Positions 10,510-18,220 of a stretch of 64,000 nt of DNA are shown here, one piece after another (the first letter of the stretch is position 1; every line of letters starts with the position of its first letter). The position numbers were made by a program, and so were the translations under genes. Source of the DNA: Gordonia desulfuricans NBRC 100010 (GTDB lineage: Bacteria; Actinomycetota; Actinomycetes; Mycobacteriales; Mycobacteriaceae); contig NZ_BCNF01000037.1 of the NCBI RefSeq assembly GCF_001485495.1, positions 1-64,000 of the forward strand, written 5' to 3'. The notes under the pieces are model-generated. The model saw only the letters and a list, made by a program, of their open reading frames with translations. It made no database searches and was not told the origin of the DNA.

Positions 10510-10711
10510 GTTCCGGCGAAGGATCGCCGGTCGTCAGAACTCTCTCGAGTACGAAAGTCGAAGCCGTCGATGTCGGTCATCCGCCGATGCTCGCAGCCGA
10601 ATCGAGACCATTCGGACAACAATTCACAGGTTGTGGATAAACCTGGGGATATCGCAGACTGTGGATAGCGCGTCGTCGGTCCGGCTACCGCCGCTACGTC
10701 ACCCACCCGCC
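10510..10711. other. Intergenic, no gene seen
   Basis: Upstream region of the DUF559-type gene. Around 10605-10665 it is less GC-rich (ACAACAATTCACAGGTTGTGGATAA-like text, ending in a TTGTGGATAA box at about 10632) and may hold its promoter. I see no open frame with coding character. Confidence 0.4.
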
Positions 10712-11136
10712 CGAAAGTGGGGGAAAGTGACGCTCCCCCACTTTCGCCACCTTCCCCGTGTTGCAGTTAGGGGAACATTGGATAACCAAGGGAAGACGAG
10801 CTTCCCCTGGTTTCGGTGTGTGGGGTATGGGCCCGGGGCAGGAAACCTGGCGAGCAGTGGTTCCACACACCGGGACATGCCTTCGACGAAGCGGGCCCAT
10901 TCTGGTTTCGGAGCCCAGCCGAACCGTTGTTACCCGAAAGTAGGGAAAGCGCACCTTCCCCTGGTTTCGACTCCTTCCCCGGGTTGCAACACGGGGAAGG
11001 CAGCGAAAGTAGGGGAAGGCGACCTTCCCCTGGTTTCGGGAAGCGGGCTGGTCAGAAGGCGACCTTCCCCTGGTTTCGGGAAGCGGGCTGGTCAGAAGGC
11101 GATCTTCCCCTGGTTTCAGGGAGAGGTGGGCTGGTC
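10712..11136. repeat. Palindromic GGGGAAGG repeat cluster, right of the DUF559 gene
   Basis: Same motif family as 9380-9583. CGAAAGTGGGGGA at 10712-10724 pairs exactly with 10734-10746. CCAAGGGAAG/CTTCCCCTGG lies at 10787-10810. CGAAAGTAGGGAAAG at 10935 pairs with CTTCCCCTGGTTTCG ending near 10969. CCTTCCCC at 10973-10980 pairs with GGGGAAGG at 10993-11000. CGAAAGTAGGGGAAGG at 11004-11019 pairs with 11023-11038 with two mismatches. A 40-bp unit starting GAAGGCGACC and ending GGGCTGGTCA repeats at 11015, 11055 and, degraded, 11095. No open frame here has coding character. It lies between the DUF559-type gene and the 3' end of the dioxygenase gene. Confidence 0.85.
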
Positions 11137-11195
11137 AGGACACGGAGCGAGGCAGGGTGCGACGCACCGAGCCGCCGACGCCCCGTCAGTCGTGA

Positions 11196-12194
11196 CTACG
11201 TATCCACACCCAGGTTGATTGCCGCATAGACTTTTCCGCCGGCCTGCGACGCCTGCAGCAGCCCTGTGGCGTCGAAGATGTGGTCGGTGGCGTTGGTCGT
11301 GTCGCGGTTGGTGTGGGTGTTGTACGGCGCGGTGGTGCTGTAGATCTTGTTGCTCAGCTCGTCGTCGAAGTACAGCTGGGTGGTGAGTACTTCCTTGCGG
11401 TTGATGTGTACTCGCACATGGATGTGGACGGTCCGGCTGAAGTACCAGCCGGGGAAGATCGAGGTGAAGTACACCATCCCGTTCTGGTCGGTCGGCTGGG
11501 CGCCACGGAGGTGCTTCTCGGAATCGGTTGTCTTGCTCTGCGGCTCGCCCTCGCTGTAGGAGCCGTCGGAGTCGGCGACACCGGAGTCGGGCATCTGCGG
11601 GGCGCCGCCGTCGCGGGGCTGCGGACCACCGGGCGCACCGCTCGGCGGGGCGGGCGGTGCACCGTCGCCACCGGGAGCACCCAGGCCGCCGTTCGGCTGA
11701 CTCGACGTCGCCTCGAAGCCGGAGTAGATGCCGAGGGCATCGCAGTGCCAGATCTCGACGACGGCGTCGCGGATCGGGGTCCCGTCGCCGTCGGCGGTGC
11801 AGTTCTCCAGGTCCACCACGCGCAGCGCCAGTTCGAGCGGGACGCCCTGGCGATCCTCGCGGATGTCGGAGCGGATGCGGTCGACGTCGAACCAGTAGGG
11901 GCCCTCGGTGACGTCCTTGGAGAGCGGGCATGCCGGCGACTTGGCGAGCAGCCCGTCGAGGATCTCGCGGTCGGCAGCGGTCACCGAGGCCGACGCCGCG
12001 ACCGACCCACTCGACGCCGACGACGACGCACTCGATGCGGAGTCGTCGTCGGATGACCCGACGCCGCACGCGGCGAGCAACCCGGCGATGCTCAGCGAAC
12101 CGGTGCCGGCCAGCACGGAACGCCGGCTGGGGAATCGTCTCGTGGAGCGGGGACTGTCGGGGTTCGCGGTCACATCGCCGTGCTGGGCTGTCAT
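11196..12194 (-). CDS. Exported intradiol dioxygenase-like lipoprotein
   Basis: The 332-residue protein resembles intradiol (catechol/protocatechuate-type) ring-cleaving dioxygenases. From ATG 12194 it begins with a Tat signal (SRRSVLAGT), ending in a lipobox (GLLAAC), so it should be folded and then lipid-anchored outside. A Ser/Asp/Ala linker follows. The catalytic domain shows TEGPYWFDVDRIRSDIRED, then VEIWHCDALGIYSGF (first iron-binding Tyr) and FPGWYFSRTVHIHVRVH (second Tyr and the two His ligands), so the non-haem Fe(III) site looks complete. A roughly 70-residue Gly/Ala/Pro-rich insertion sits between the two ligand regions. Tat-exported relatives are known in actinomycetes but their substrates are mostly unknown. 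Longer upstream frame is not used. Confidence 0.85.
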   Translation of the reverse strand: MTAQHGDVTANPDSPRSTRRFPSRRSVLAGTGSLSIAGLLAACGVGSSDDDSASSASSSASSGSVAASASVTAADREILDGLLAKSPACPLSKDVTEGPYWFDVDRIRSDIREDRQGVPLELALRVVDLENCTADGDGTPIRDAVVEIWHCDALGIYSGFEATSSQPNGGLGAPGGDGAPPAPPSGAPGGPQPRDGGAPQMPDSGVADSDGSYSEGEPQSKTTDSEKHLRGAQPTDQNGMVYFTSIFPGWYFSRTVHIHVRVHINRKEVLTTQLYFDDELSNKIYSTTAPYNTHTNRDTTNATDHIFDATGLLQASQAGGKVYAAINLGVDT

Positions 12195-12297
12195 GGAACC
12201 GAACATTACGGACCCGGCCTGTGAATCTGCTTCGGATTCACGACGAGTCCGCGTACAACCGGCGTGACGTGGTAGCGGTGCGGACACCGCAGAGCGG

Positions 12298-12331
12298 CCG
12301 GCCACCCGCGCACCCCTGTGCAGGTGGCCGG
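12298..12331 (-). terminator. Hairpin after lon, probable terminator
   Basis: CCGGCCACC at 12298-12306 pairs with GGTGGCCGG at 12323-12331, with a smaller GCAC/GTGC stem nested in the loop. It starts 15 bases after the lon stop. No T-run follows. Confidence 0.55.
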
Positions 12332-12345
12332 TCACTGTGCGGCCG

Positions 12346-14700
12346 TCAGGCCGCGGCGCTCGCCCCGTTCTGGACGGGTTCGAGTGCCTGGGCGACGATC
12401 TCGGCGACGTCGACCATCGGCTTGACCTCGAGCGCATCGAGCACCTCGGCCGGGACATCGTCGAGGTCGGGCTCGTTGCGCTGCGGGATGAAGACGGTCT
12501 TCAACCCGTTGCGTTGTGCGGCAAGCAGTTTCTGCTTGACGCCACCGATCGGCAGGACCCGGCCGTTGAGCGTGACCTCACCGGTCATGCCGACATCGGC
12601 ACGGACCTTGCGGCCGGTCGCCATCGACACCAATGCGGTGACCATGGTGACACCGGCGCTCGGGCCGTCCTTGGGGACCGCCCCGGCGGGGACGTGCACG
12701 TGCACCGTGCCCTCGAGTGCGTGCGGATCGATGCCGAGTTCGCTTGCGTGCGAACGCACATAGGACAGTGCGATCTGCGCGGACTCCTTCATCACGTCAC
12801 CGAGCTGACCGGTCAGCTGCAGCCTGGTGCCGCCGGCCGATTCGCCGTCGGCGCCGGTGCCACCGACCCTACCGACCTCGATGAACAGCACGTCGCCACC
12901 CATCCCGGTGACGGCGAGTCCCGTCGCGACACCCGGAACCGCGGTGCGCTCCTCGGATTCGGGGGTGAACCGAGGACGTCCCAAATAATCCTTGAGGTCG
13001 GATTCGTCGATGGTGACCGGTATCTGCGCCTTGCCGCTCTCGATGTTGGTGGCGGCCTTGCGCAGTGCCTTCGCGAGTAGCCGTTCGAACTGTCGCACAC
13101 CGGGTTCGCGGGTGTAGTTCGCGGCCACCTCACGCAGCGCGTCATCGGTGACGGCGACCTCGGTGTCGGTGAGCGCCGCCCGTTCCCGCTGCCGCGGCAG
13201 CAGGTGGTCGCGGGCGATGACCACCTTGTCGTCCTCGGTGTAGCCGTCGATGGTCACCAGTTCCATCCGGTCCAGCAACGCCGACGGGATGTTCTCGACG
13301 ACATTGGCGGTCGCGAGGAACAGGACGTCGGAAAGGTCCAGATCCAGATCGAGGTAGTGATCACGGAAGGTGTGGTTCTGCGCCGGGTCGAGTACCTCGA
13401 GCAGCGCAGCCGCCGGATCGCCCCGGTAGTCCGAGCCAACCTTGTCGATCTCATCCAGCAGCACAACGGGATTCATCGATCCCGCCTCGCCGATGGCACG
13501 GACGATGCGGCCGGGCAGGGCGCCGACGTAGGTTCGACGGTGACCGCGGATCTCGGCCTCGTCGCGCACACCGCCCAGGGCGACACGCACGAACTTGCGG
13601 CCGAGCGCACGGGCGACGGACTCCCCGAGCGAGGTCTTGCCGACCCCGGGCGGACCGGCGAGCACCATCACGGCACCGGAGCCGCGACCGCCCACCACCT
13701 GCAGTCCCCGATCGGCACGGCGGGCACGGACCGCGAGGTATTCGACGATACGGTCCTTCACGTCGTCGAGTCCGTGATGGTCGGCGTCGAGAATCTGACG
13801 GGCACCGGCGATGTCGGTGGAATCGGTGGTGCTGACCTGCCACGGCAGGTCGAGCACGGTGTCGAGCCAGGTGCGGATCCAGCCGGTCTCCGGGGACTGG
13901 TCGCTGGCGCGTTCAAGCTTGCCCACCTCCCGCAGCGCCGCCTCGCGGACGTTGTCGGGCAGATCGGCGGTCTCGACCCGGCCACGGTAGTCGTCGGCGC
14001 CGTCCGGCTCGTCCTCGCCGAGTTCCTTGCGGATGGCGGCGAGTTGCTGGCGCAGCAGGAACTCCTTCTGCTGCTTCTCCATTCCGTTGCGGACGTCGTC
14101 GGCGATCTTGTCGTTGACCTCGGTCTCGGCGAGATGTTCACCGGTCCAGTCGATCAGCAGGCGCAGCCGTGCGGTGACGTCGGCGGTCTCGAGCAGCTCA
14201 CGCTTCTGGACGTCGGTGAGCCACGCGGTGTAGCCGGAGGTGTCGGCGAGGGCCGACGGGTCGGTCATCTTGTTGACCGCATCGATGATCTGCCAGGCCT
14301 CACGGCGTTGCAGCATCGCGAGCACGAGTTGCTTGTACTCGGCGGCGAGGGCCTTGGTCTCGTCGGTGATCGGCGCGTCGTCGACCTCGGTGATCTCCAC
14401 CCACAGCGCAGTGCCGTGGCCGGGGGCACCGGTGCCGATCTGGGCACGCTTCTCGCCCTTGACGACGGCGGCCTGCTGGCCCCCGGGCATCCGCCCGACC
14501 TGGACGATCGAGGCGATCACGCCATGCGTCGGGTAGCGGTCGTCCAGCCGGGGAGCAACCAGCAGTTTTCCGGACTCACTGGCCCGGGCCGCGTCGACCG
14601 TCGCCTGCGCCGCATCGTCGAGGGGAACCGGCACCACCATGCCGGGCAGGACGACCAGGTCGGGAACGAACAGGACGGGCACTGAATATGTCTGAGACAT
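12346..14700 (-). CDS. lon: ATP-dependent protease Lon
   Basis: Lon degrades misfolded and selected regulatory proteins. The 784-residue protein has the N-terminal LON substrate domain (about residues 5-200, starting MSQTYSVPVLFVPDLVVLPG) and a helical segment. The AAA+ module shows Walker A GPPGVGKTSLGES and Walker B VVLLDEIDKVGSD, with GGVRDEAEIRGHRRTY. The C-terminal protease domain has PKDGPSAGVTMVTAL (catalytic Ser) and the later Lys in GGVKQKLLAAQRNG. I chose ATG 14700, which has GGAGG about 6 bases upstream. The gene stands alone with a HAIR site 14 bases ahead of the start, so control by HspR together with the dnaK operon is likely. Actinobacterial lon has been reported in the HspR regulon of Streptomyces. 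Confidence 0.96.
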   Translation of the reverse strand: MSQTYSVPVLFVPDLVVLPGMVVPVPLDDAAQATVDAARASESGKLLVAPRLDDRYPTHGVIASIVQVGRMPGGQQAAVVKGEKRAQIGTGAPGHGTALWVEITEVDDAPITDETKALAAEYKQLVLAMLQRREAWQIIDAVNKMTDPSALADTSGYTAWLTDVQKRELLETADVTARLRLLIDWTGEHLAETEVNDKIADDVRNGMEKQQKEFLLRQQLAAIRKELGEDEPDGADDYRGRVETADLPDNVREAALREVGKLERASDQSPETGWIRTWLDTVLDLPWQVSTTDSTDIAGARQILDADHHGLDDVKDRIVEYLAVRARRADRGLQVVGGRGSGAVMVLAGPPGVGKTSLGESVARALGRKFVRVALGGVRDEAEIRGHRRTYVGALPGRIVRAIGEAGSMNPVVLLDEIDKVGSDYRGDPAAALLEVLDPAQNHTFRDHYLDLDLDLSDVLFLATANVVENIPSALLDRMELVTIDGYTEDDKVVIARDHLLPRQRERAALTDTEVAVTDDALREVAANYTREPGVRQFERLLAKALRKAATNIESGKAQIPVTIDESDLKDYLGRPRFTPESEERTAVPGVATGLAVTGMGGDVLFIEVGRVGGTGADGESAGGTRLQLTGQLGDVMKESAQIALSYVRSHASELGIDPHALEGTVHVHVPAGAVPKDGPSAGVTMVTALVSMATGRKVRADVGMTGEVTLNGRVLPIGGVKQKLLAAQRNGLKTVFIPQRNEPDLDDVPAEVLDALEVKPMVDVAEIVAQALEPVQNGASAAA

Positions 14701-14713
14701 CCAAACCTCCAAA

Positions 14714-14734
14714 GTTCAGTCTGACCGACTCAAC
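14714..14734. promoter_or_regulatory. HAIR site (HspR operator) before lon
   Basis: GTTCAGT-ctgaccg-ACTCAAC has the exact 7-base spacer and matches 11 of 14 positions of CTTGAGT-N7-ACTCAAG. It sits just upstream of the lon ribosome binding site, where bound HspR would block transcription. Confidence 0.75.
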
Positions 14735-14808
14735 TCAGGTGGCAGGATGTTTGTTCCCGGGGATATTTCGCCAGGGGTGAACACGCCGGGCCGTGTCCGA
14801 ACCGACGG

Positions 14809-15711
14809 CTACCCCTTCTCTGCGACGAGCTGCTTGCGGATGTCCCCGAGGTGGGAGCGCGTGGCGTCGTCGAGCTCCGGATAGTGCAGGCCGAGGCCGT
14901 CGAGGGTGGTGAGCAGCACCGACAGCACGGTCAGGCGCGAGAACCACTTGTGGTCGGCGGGGATCACATGCCACGGCGCCCACTCGGTGCTGGTGTGGCT
15001 GAGCATCTGCGAGAATGCGTCCTGGTAGTCGTCCCAGTAGGCGCGCTCGGCCATGTCCGACGGGGAGACCTTCCAGTTCTTCGACGGGGTGTCGATCCGG
15101 GCCAGGAAACGCTTGCGCTGTTCTTCCTTCGACAGGTGCAGGAAGAGTTTGACGATGGTGGTGCCGTTCTCGGTGAGGCGCCGTTCCCAGTCGTTGATCT
15201 CGCGGTAGCGCTCGTCCCACATCGCGTCGGGGTCGTGTCCGTGCCGGACCACCGACGTCCTCGGCCAGAGCATCTCGGGGTGCACGCGTGTGACGATCAC
15301 GTTCTCGTAATGGGAGCGGTTGAACACGGCGATGCGGCCCAGCGCGGGCACCACGAGCTGGTGGCGCCACATGAAGTCGTGTTCGCGTTCGGTCGCCGAC
15401 GGCGCCTTGAAGGAGTACACGTCCACGCCGACCGGATTGAGACCGGACATGACGTGCTTGATGGTGGAGTCCTTGCCGGCGGCATCCATCGCCTGCAACA
15501 CCACCAGGACGGCCCGACCCGACTGCGCGTACAGCTTCTCCTGGAGTTCGAACAGGCGCGTCTTGGCCTCCTCCAACGCCTCTGCACCCTGCGCCTTGGT
15601 CATCCCGCTCGGCTTGCGCCCCGGATCGAAGTGGGCGGTCAGGTCCACGTGCCGGCCGGGCTTCACGACACTCTTGTGTGCCAGCTTCGCGTAGTCGATT
15701 CCGGATCCCAT
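14809..15711 (-). CDS. ppk2: Polyphosphate kinase 2 family protein (PPK2)
   Basis: PPK2 enzymes transfer phosphate between polyphosphate and nucleotides. The 300-residue protein has Walker A VLQAMDAAGKDSTIKHV, the family segment FNRSHYENVIVTRVHP and a lid region with HLSKEEQRKRFLARI. The C-terminal part (WYVIPAD-like PWHVIPADHKWFSRL) is typical of single-domain, class I-like PPK2 of about 300 residues. The ATG at 15711 has AAGGGG about 7 bases upstream; the longer upstream frame lacks family similarity. It is on the same strand as lon, 108 bases upstream of it, but the HAIR site suggests lon has its own promoter. Whether it prefers ADP, GDP or AMP cannot be told by eye. Confidence 0.92.
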   Translation of the reverse strand: MGSGIDYAKLAHKSVVKPGRHVDLTAHFDPGRKPSGMTKAQGAEALEEAKTRLFELQEKLYAQSGRAVLVVLQAMDAAGKDSTIKHVMSGLNPVGVDVYSFKAPSATEREHDFMWRHQLVVPALGRIAVFNRSHYENVIVTRVHPEMLWPRTSVVRHGHDPDAMWDERYREINDWERRLTENGTTIVKLFLHLSKEEQRKRFLARIDTPSKNWKVSPSDMAERAYWDDYQDAFSQMLSHTSTEWAPWHVIPADHKWFSRLTVLSVLLTTLDGLGLHYPELDDATRSHLGDIRKQLVAEKG

Positions 15712-15835
15712 GCGCACGCCCCTTCGTGTCCGGGCGACGCCGAGCGGTGCGCCCTCGGATACACCGGACCTTAGCGTCGGGATGTGACGAGCACACGTGC
15801 CCGACGAACCCGTGTCGCAAACTGGTCGGTACGCG

Positions 15836-16798
15836 TCACGCACCCGAGGTCAGCGCTGCCACCACCGGCGACACAGGTGGATGCCCCACATGCGTGCTCA
15901 TCCACATCGAAGTCCGGACCAGTTCCTCCAGATCGATCCCGGTGTCGATGCCGAGCCCGTGCAGCATCCACACCAGGTCCTCGGTGGCCAGGTTCCCGGT
16001 CGCGCCCTCGGCGTACGGGCATCGTCCGAGACCGCCTGCCGAACTGTCGAACTCGGTGATCCCGTACTCGAGGGCGGACAGAACGTTGGCGAGTGCCTGA
16101 CCGTAGGTGTCGTGGAAGTGCACCGCGAGCCGGTCGGCCGCTATCCCGGCCCGACCGAGTTCGTCGAGCAACGCCAGAACGTGGCCGGGTGTGGCCACGC
16201 CGATGGTGTCGCCGAGTGAGATCCCTGCACACCCCATCTCCAGGAGTTGCCGGGCAATCGCGACCACCTCACGCGGGGACACACGCCCCTCCCAAGGGTC
16301 CCCGAAGCACATCGAGATGTATCCGCGCACAGCGATTCCCGCCGCGCGGGCCCCGGCGATCACCCGACTCGCATCCGCGAGGGCTTCTGCGACGGTTGAG
16401 TTCAGATTCCGACGGGCGAATGTCTCGGTGGCAGAGACGAAGACCGCGATCTCACGCGCACCTGCGGCGATCGCCCGGGCGAGGCCGCGGGCGTTGGGCG
16501 TCAACACCACCGACCGCAGCCCGTCGGTGTCGAGCACACCCTCGGTGCGTAACCGATCGAGGAGCACCTCGGCGTCGGCGAGCTGCGGCACCCAGCGCGG
16601 GGAGACGAAGCTGGTGATCTCGAGGGTGCTGATCCCGGCCCCGATGAGCCGGCGACAGTACTCCGCCTTGATCTCGACCGGGACGGTCGTCGCCTCGGCC
16701 TGCAGACCGTCGCGCGGCCCGACCTCGTACACCGTCACACGCCGGGGCAGACCGGCACGCGGATGGACGTCGGGGAACGCGGATCCCACTGCGGTCAT
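15836..16798 (-). CDS. mvaB: Hydroxymethylglutaryl-CoA lyase
   Basis: HMG-CoA lyase cleaves HMG-CoA to acetoacetate and acetyl-CoA. The 320-residue TIM barrel shows VYEVGPRDGLQAE (catalytic Arg-Asp), LEITSFVSPRWVPQ and AVHFHDTYGQALANV (metal-binding His pair). The signature loop GGLGRCPYAEGATGN carries the catalytic Cys. ATG 16798 overlaps the stop of the HMG-CoA reductase gene in ATGA, so the two are translationally coupled. This is the mvaA-mvaB arrangement known from mevalonate-degrading Pseudomonas mevalonii. No gene of isoprenoid synthesis (mevalonate kinase, decarboxylase, idi, HMG-CoA synthase) lies nearby. An alternative role is the last step of leucine or isovalerate breakdown, but the usual partners (methylcrotonyl-CoA carboxylase) are absent. 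Confidence 0.93.
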   Translation of the reverse strand: MTAVGSAFPDVHPRAGLPRRVTVYEVGPRDGLQAEATTVPVEIKAEYCRRLIGAGISTLEITSFVSPRWVPQLADAEVLLDRLRTEGVLDTDGLRSVVLTPNARGLARAIAAGAREIAVFVSATETFARRNLNSTVAEALADASRVIAGARAAGIAVRGYISMCFGDPWEGRVSPREVVAIARQLLEMGCAGISLGDTIGVATPGHVLALLDELGRAGIAADRLAVHFHDTYGQALANVLSALEYGITEFDSSAGGLGRCPYAEGATGNLATEDLVWMLHGLGIDTGIDLEELVRTSMWMSTHVGHPPVSPVVAALTSGA

Positions 16799-18069
16799 CG
16801 CCCCGACCGGAGCTCGGCAAGGATCTCCTGGGCGTGCTCGGCGCGGATGTTGCTGTCGTCGACAAGCCGTCGGACGACGAGATCCAGCTCGCTCGACGTC
16901 GCACCCGCAGTCGCGGCGATCGTCCGGGCGTGCAGGCTCATGTGTCCCCGCTGGATTCCCTCGGCCGCCAGGGCCCGGCAGGCACCGAGGTTCTGGGCGA
17001 GTCCGACCGCGGTGATGATCTCGGCCAGTTCGGTCGCCGTCTCGACACCGAGGATCTTGATCGTGGTGCGCGCCACGGGATGCACCTTGGTCGCCCCGCC
17101 GACGAGTCCCACCGCCATCGGGGTCTCCAACACACCCGACAGGTTGCCGTCCGGTGTCTTCTCGAAGTGTGACAGTGCGGTGTAGCGTCCATCGGAACCG
17201 ACTGCATGCGAATGACATCCGGCTTCGACGGCCCGGGTGTCGTTGCCCGTGGCGAGGACCACCGCGGTGATGCCGTTCATGATGCCCTTGTTGTGGGTCG
17301 CGGCACGGTACGGGTCCGCCTCGGCGAATGCCGATGCGGCGACGATGTTGTCGACCACCTCCGCACCGCCGAGGAGATCCTTGTCGAAGACCGCTCGCGC
17401 ACGGACCACACGCAGATCGGCCTTGTTGGTGAGAATCCGCAGCAGCGGCCGTCCGCCCGCGATCTCCGCCAGCCGGGGTGCCACGGACTCCGCCATGGTG
17501 TTGACCGCGTTGGCGCCCATGGCATCACGCACGTCGACGACGAGGTGCACCACGACGTGGGTTCCGGCACGGGTCGGCAGGATACGCACGGTCAGATCCC
17601 GCACTCCCCCACCGAATTCCACGAGCATCGGATCGAGGGAATCGGCGGCCGCGATGATCTCGGGTGCCGCCTCGAGGATGCGTAGCCGGGCCGCCTCCGG
17701 GTCCGCCACGTCCAACAGCTGCACCTGCGCCTGCATCACCGGACCGGTGTGGGAGGTGTGGAAACCACCGTGCACCCGCGCCATCCGTGCGGCGTTGCTG
17801 GCCGCGGCGATCACCGACGGCTCCTCGGTGGCCATCGGCACCAGGCGATCGATCCCGTTGACGGTGAAGTTGGTGGCCACTCCCACCGGTACCGCCAGCG
17901 TACCGATGACGTTCTCCACCATGTGGTTCGCGGACTCGACACCGAGACCGCCGGCCGGGTCGAACACTCCCATCTCGGCGGGGTCCACACCACTGTTGGC
18001 GGCGACGGTCTCGCGGCGTTGCGCGATGGTGCTGTCCTTGAATCCAGAGAGTCGGCTCGTGGTGCTCAC
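16795..18069 (-). CDS. mvaA: Class II hydroxymethylglutaryl-CoA reductase (degradative type)
   Basis: The enzyme interconverts mevalonate and HMG-CoA. The 424-residue soluble protein has no membrane domain and resembles class II bacterial enzymes. It has VENVIGTLAVPVG (catalytic Glu), DAMGANAVNTMAE, HNKGIMNGI (catalytic Lys), LATGNDTRAVEAG (catalytic Asp), CHSHAVGSDGRYTAL, and GHMSLHARTIA near the C-terminus (catalytic His), so all expected active-site residues are seen. The start is GTG 18069 with GGAGG about 8 bases upstream. Coupling to HMG-CoA lyase and neighbouring transporter, lactonase and regulator genes favours mevalonate oxidation to HMG-CoA rather than isoprenoid synthesis. Cofactor choice (NAD or NADP) is not decided here. 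Confidence 0.92.
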   Translation of the reverse strand: MSTTSRLSGFKDSTIAQRRETVAANSGVDPAEMGVFDPAGGLGVESANHMVENVIGTLAVPVGVATNFTVNGIDRLVPMATEEPSVIAAASNAARMARVHGGFHTSHTGPVMQAQVQLLDVADPEAARLRILEAAPEIIAAADSLDPMLVEFGGGVRDLTVRILPTRAGTHVVVHLVVDVRDAMGANAVNTMAESVAPRLAEIAGGRPLLRILTNKADLRVVRARAVFDKDLLGGAEVVDNIVAASAFAEADPYRAATHNKGIMNGITAVVLATGNDTRAVEAGCHSHAVGSDGRYTALSHFEKTPDGNLSGVLETPMAVGLVGGATKVHPVARTTIKILGVETATELAEIITAVGLAQNLGACRALAAEGIQRGHMSLHARTIAATAGATSSELDLVVRRLVDDSNIRAEHAQEILAELRSGR

Positions 18070-18120
18070 TACGTTTCCTCCACAACATGTTTCATCGAGT
18101 GGCGCAGATACACCAGATCA

Positions 18121-18189
18121 TGATCCGCGCGGGTCACCCCCCAACGCTAAGTCCCACCGCGACGACGATTCCATGTGACGATGACACAT
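18121..18189. promoter_or_regulatory. Inverted repeats in the gap before mvaA
   Basis: The 151-base gap between the regulator gene and mvaA has two candidate operators. TGATCCGCGCGGGTCA at 18121-18136 is a near-perfect 16-base palindrome, and ATGTG-acgatga-CACAT lies at 18173-18189. An 11-mer CACAACATGTT at 18081-18091 also occurs at the start of the GntR gene at 34123. A separate promoter for mvaAB is plausible. Confidence 0.4.
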
Positions 18190-18220
18190 CAAACCGCCCG
18201 ATCCATGTGGTGTCGACCCA

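Noticed and set aside
9380-11136. Could the repeats be a CRISPR array?
   Set aside because: The units are palindromic and partly contiguous, with no regular unique spacers, and no cas genes are present.
13204-14685. 493-residue plus-strand frame antisense to lon
   Set aside because: Lon covers it fully with complete motifs on the other strand; the antisense frame has biased composition and no recognisable start or domain.
15836-18069. Isoprenoid synthesis role for the HMG-CoA reductase
   Set aside because: No mevalonate kinase, phosphomevalonate kinase, decarboxylase, idi or HMG-CoA synthase in the window, and the gene is coupled to HMG-CoA lyase, which would work against synthesis.
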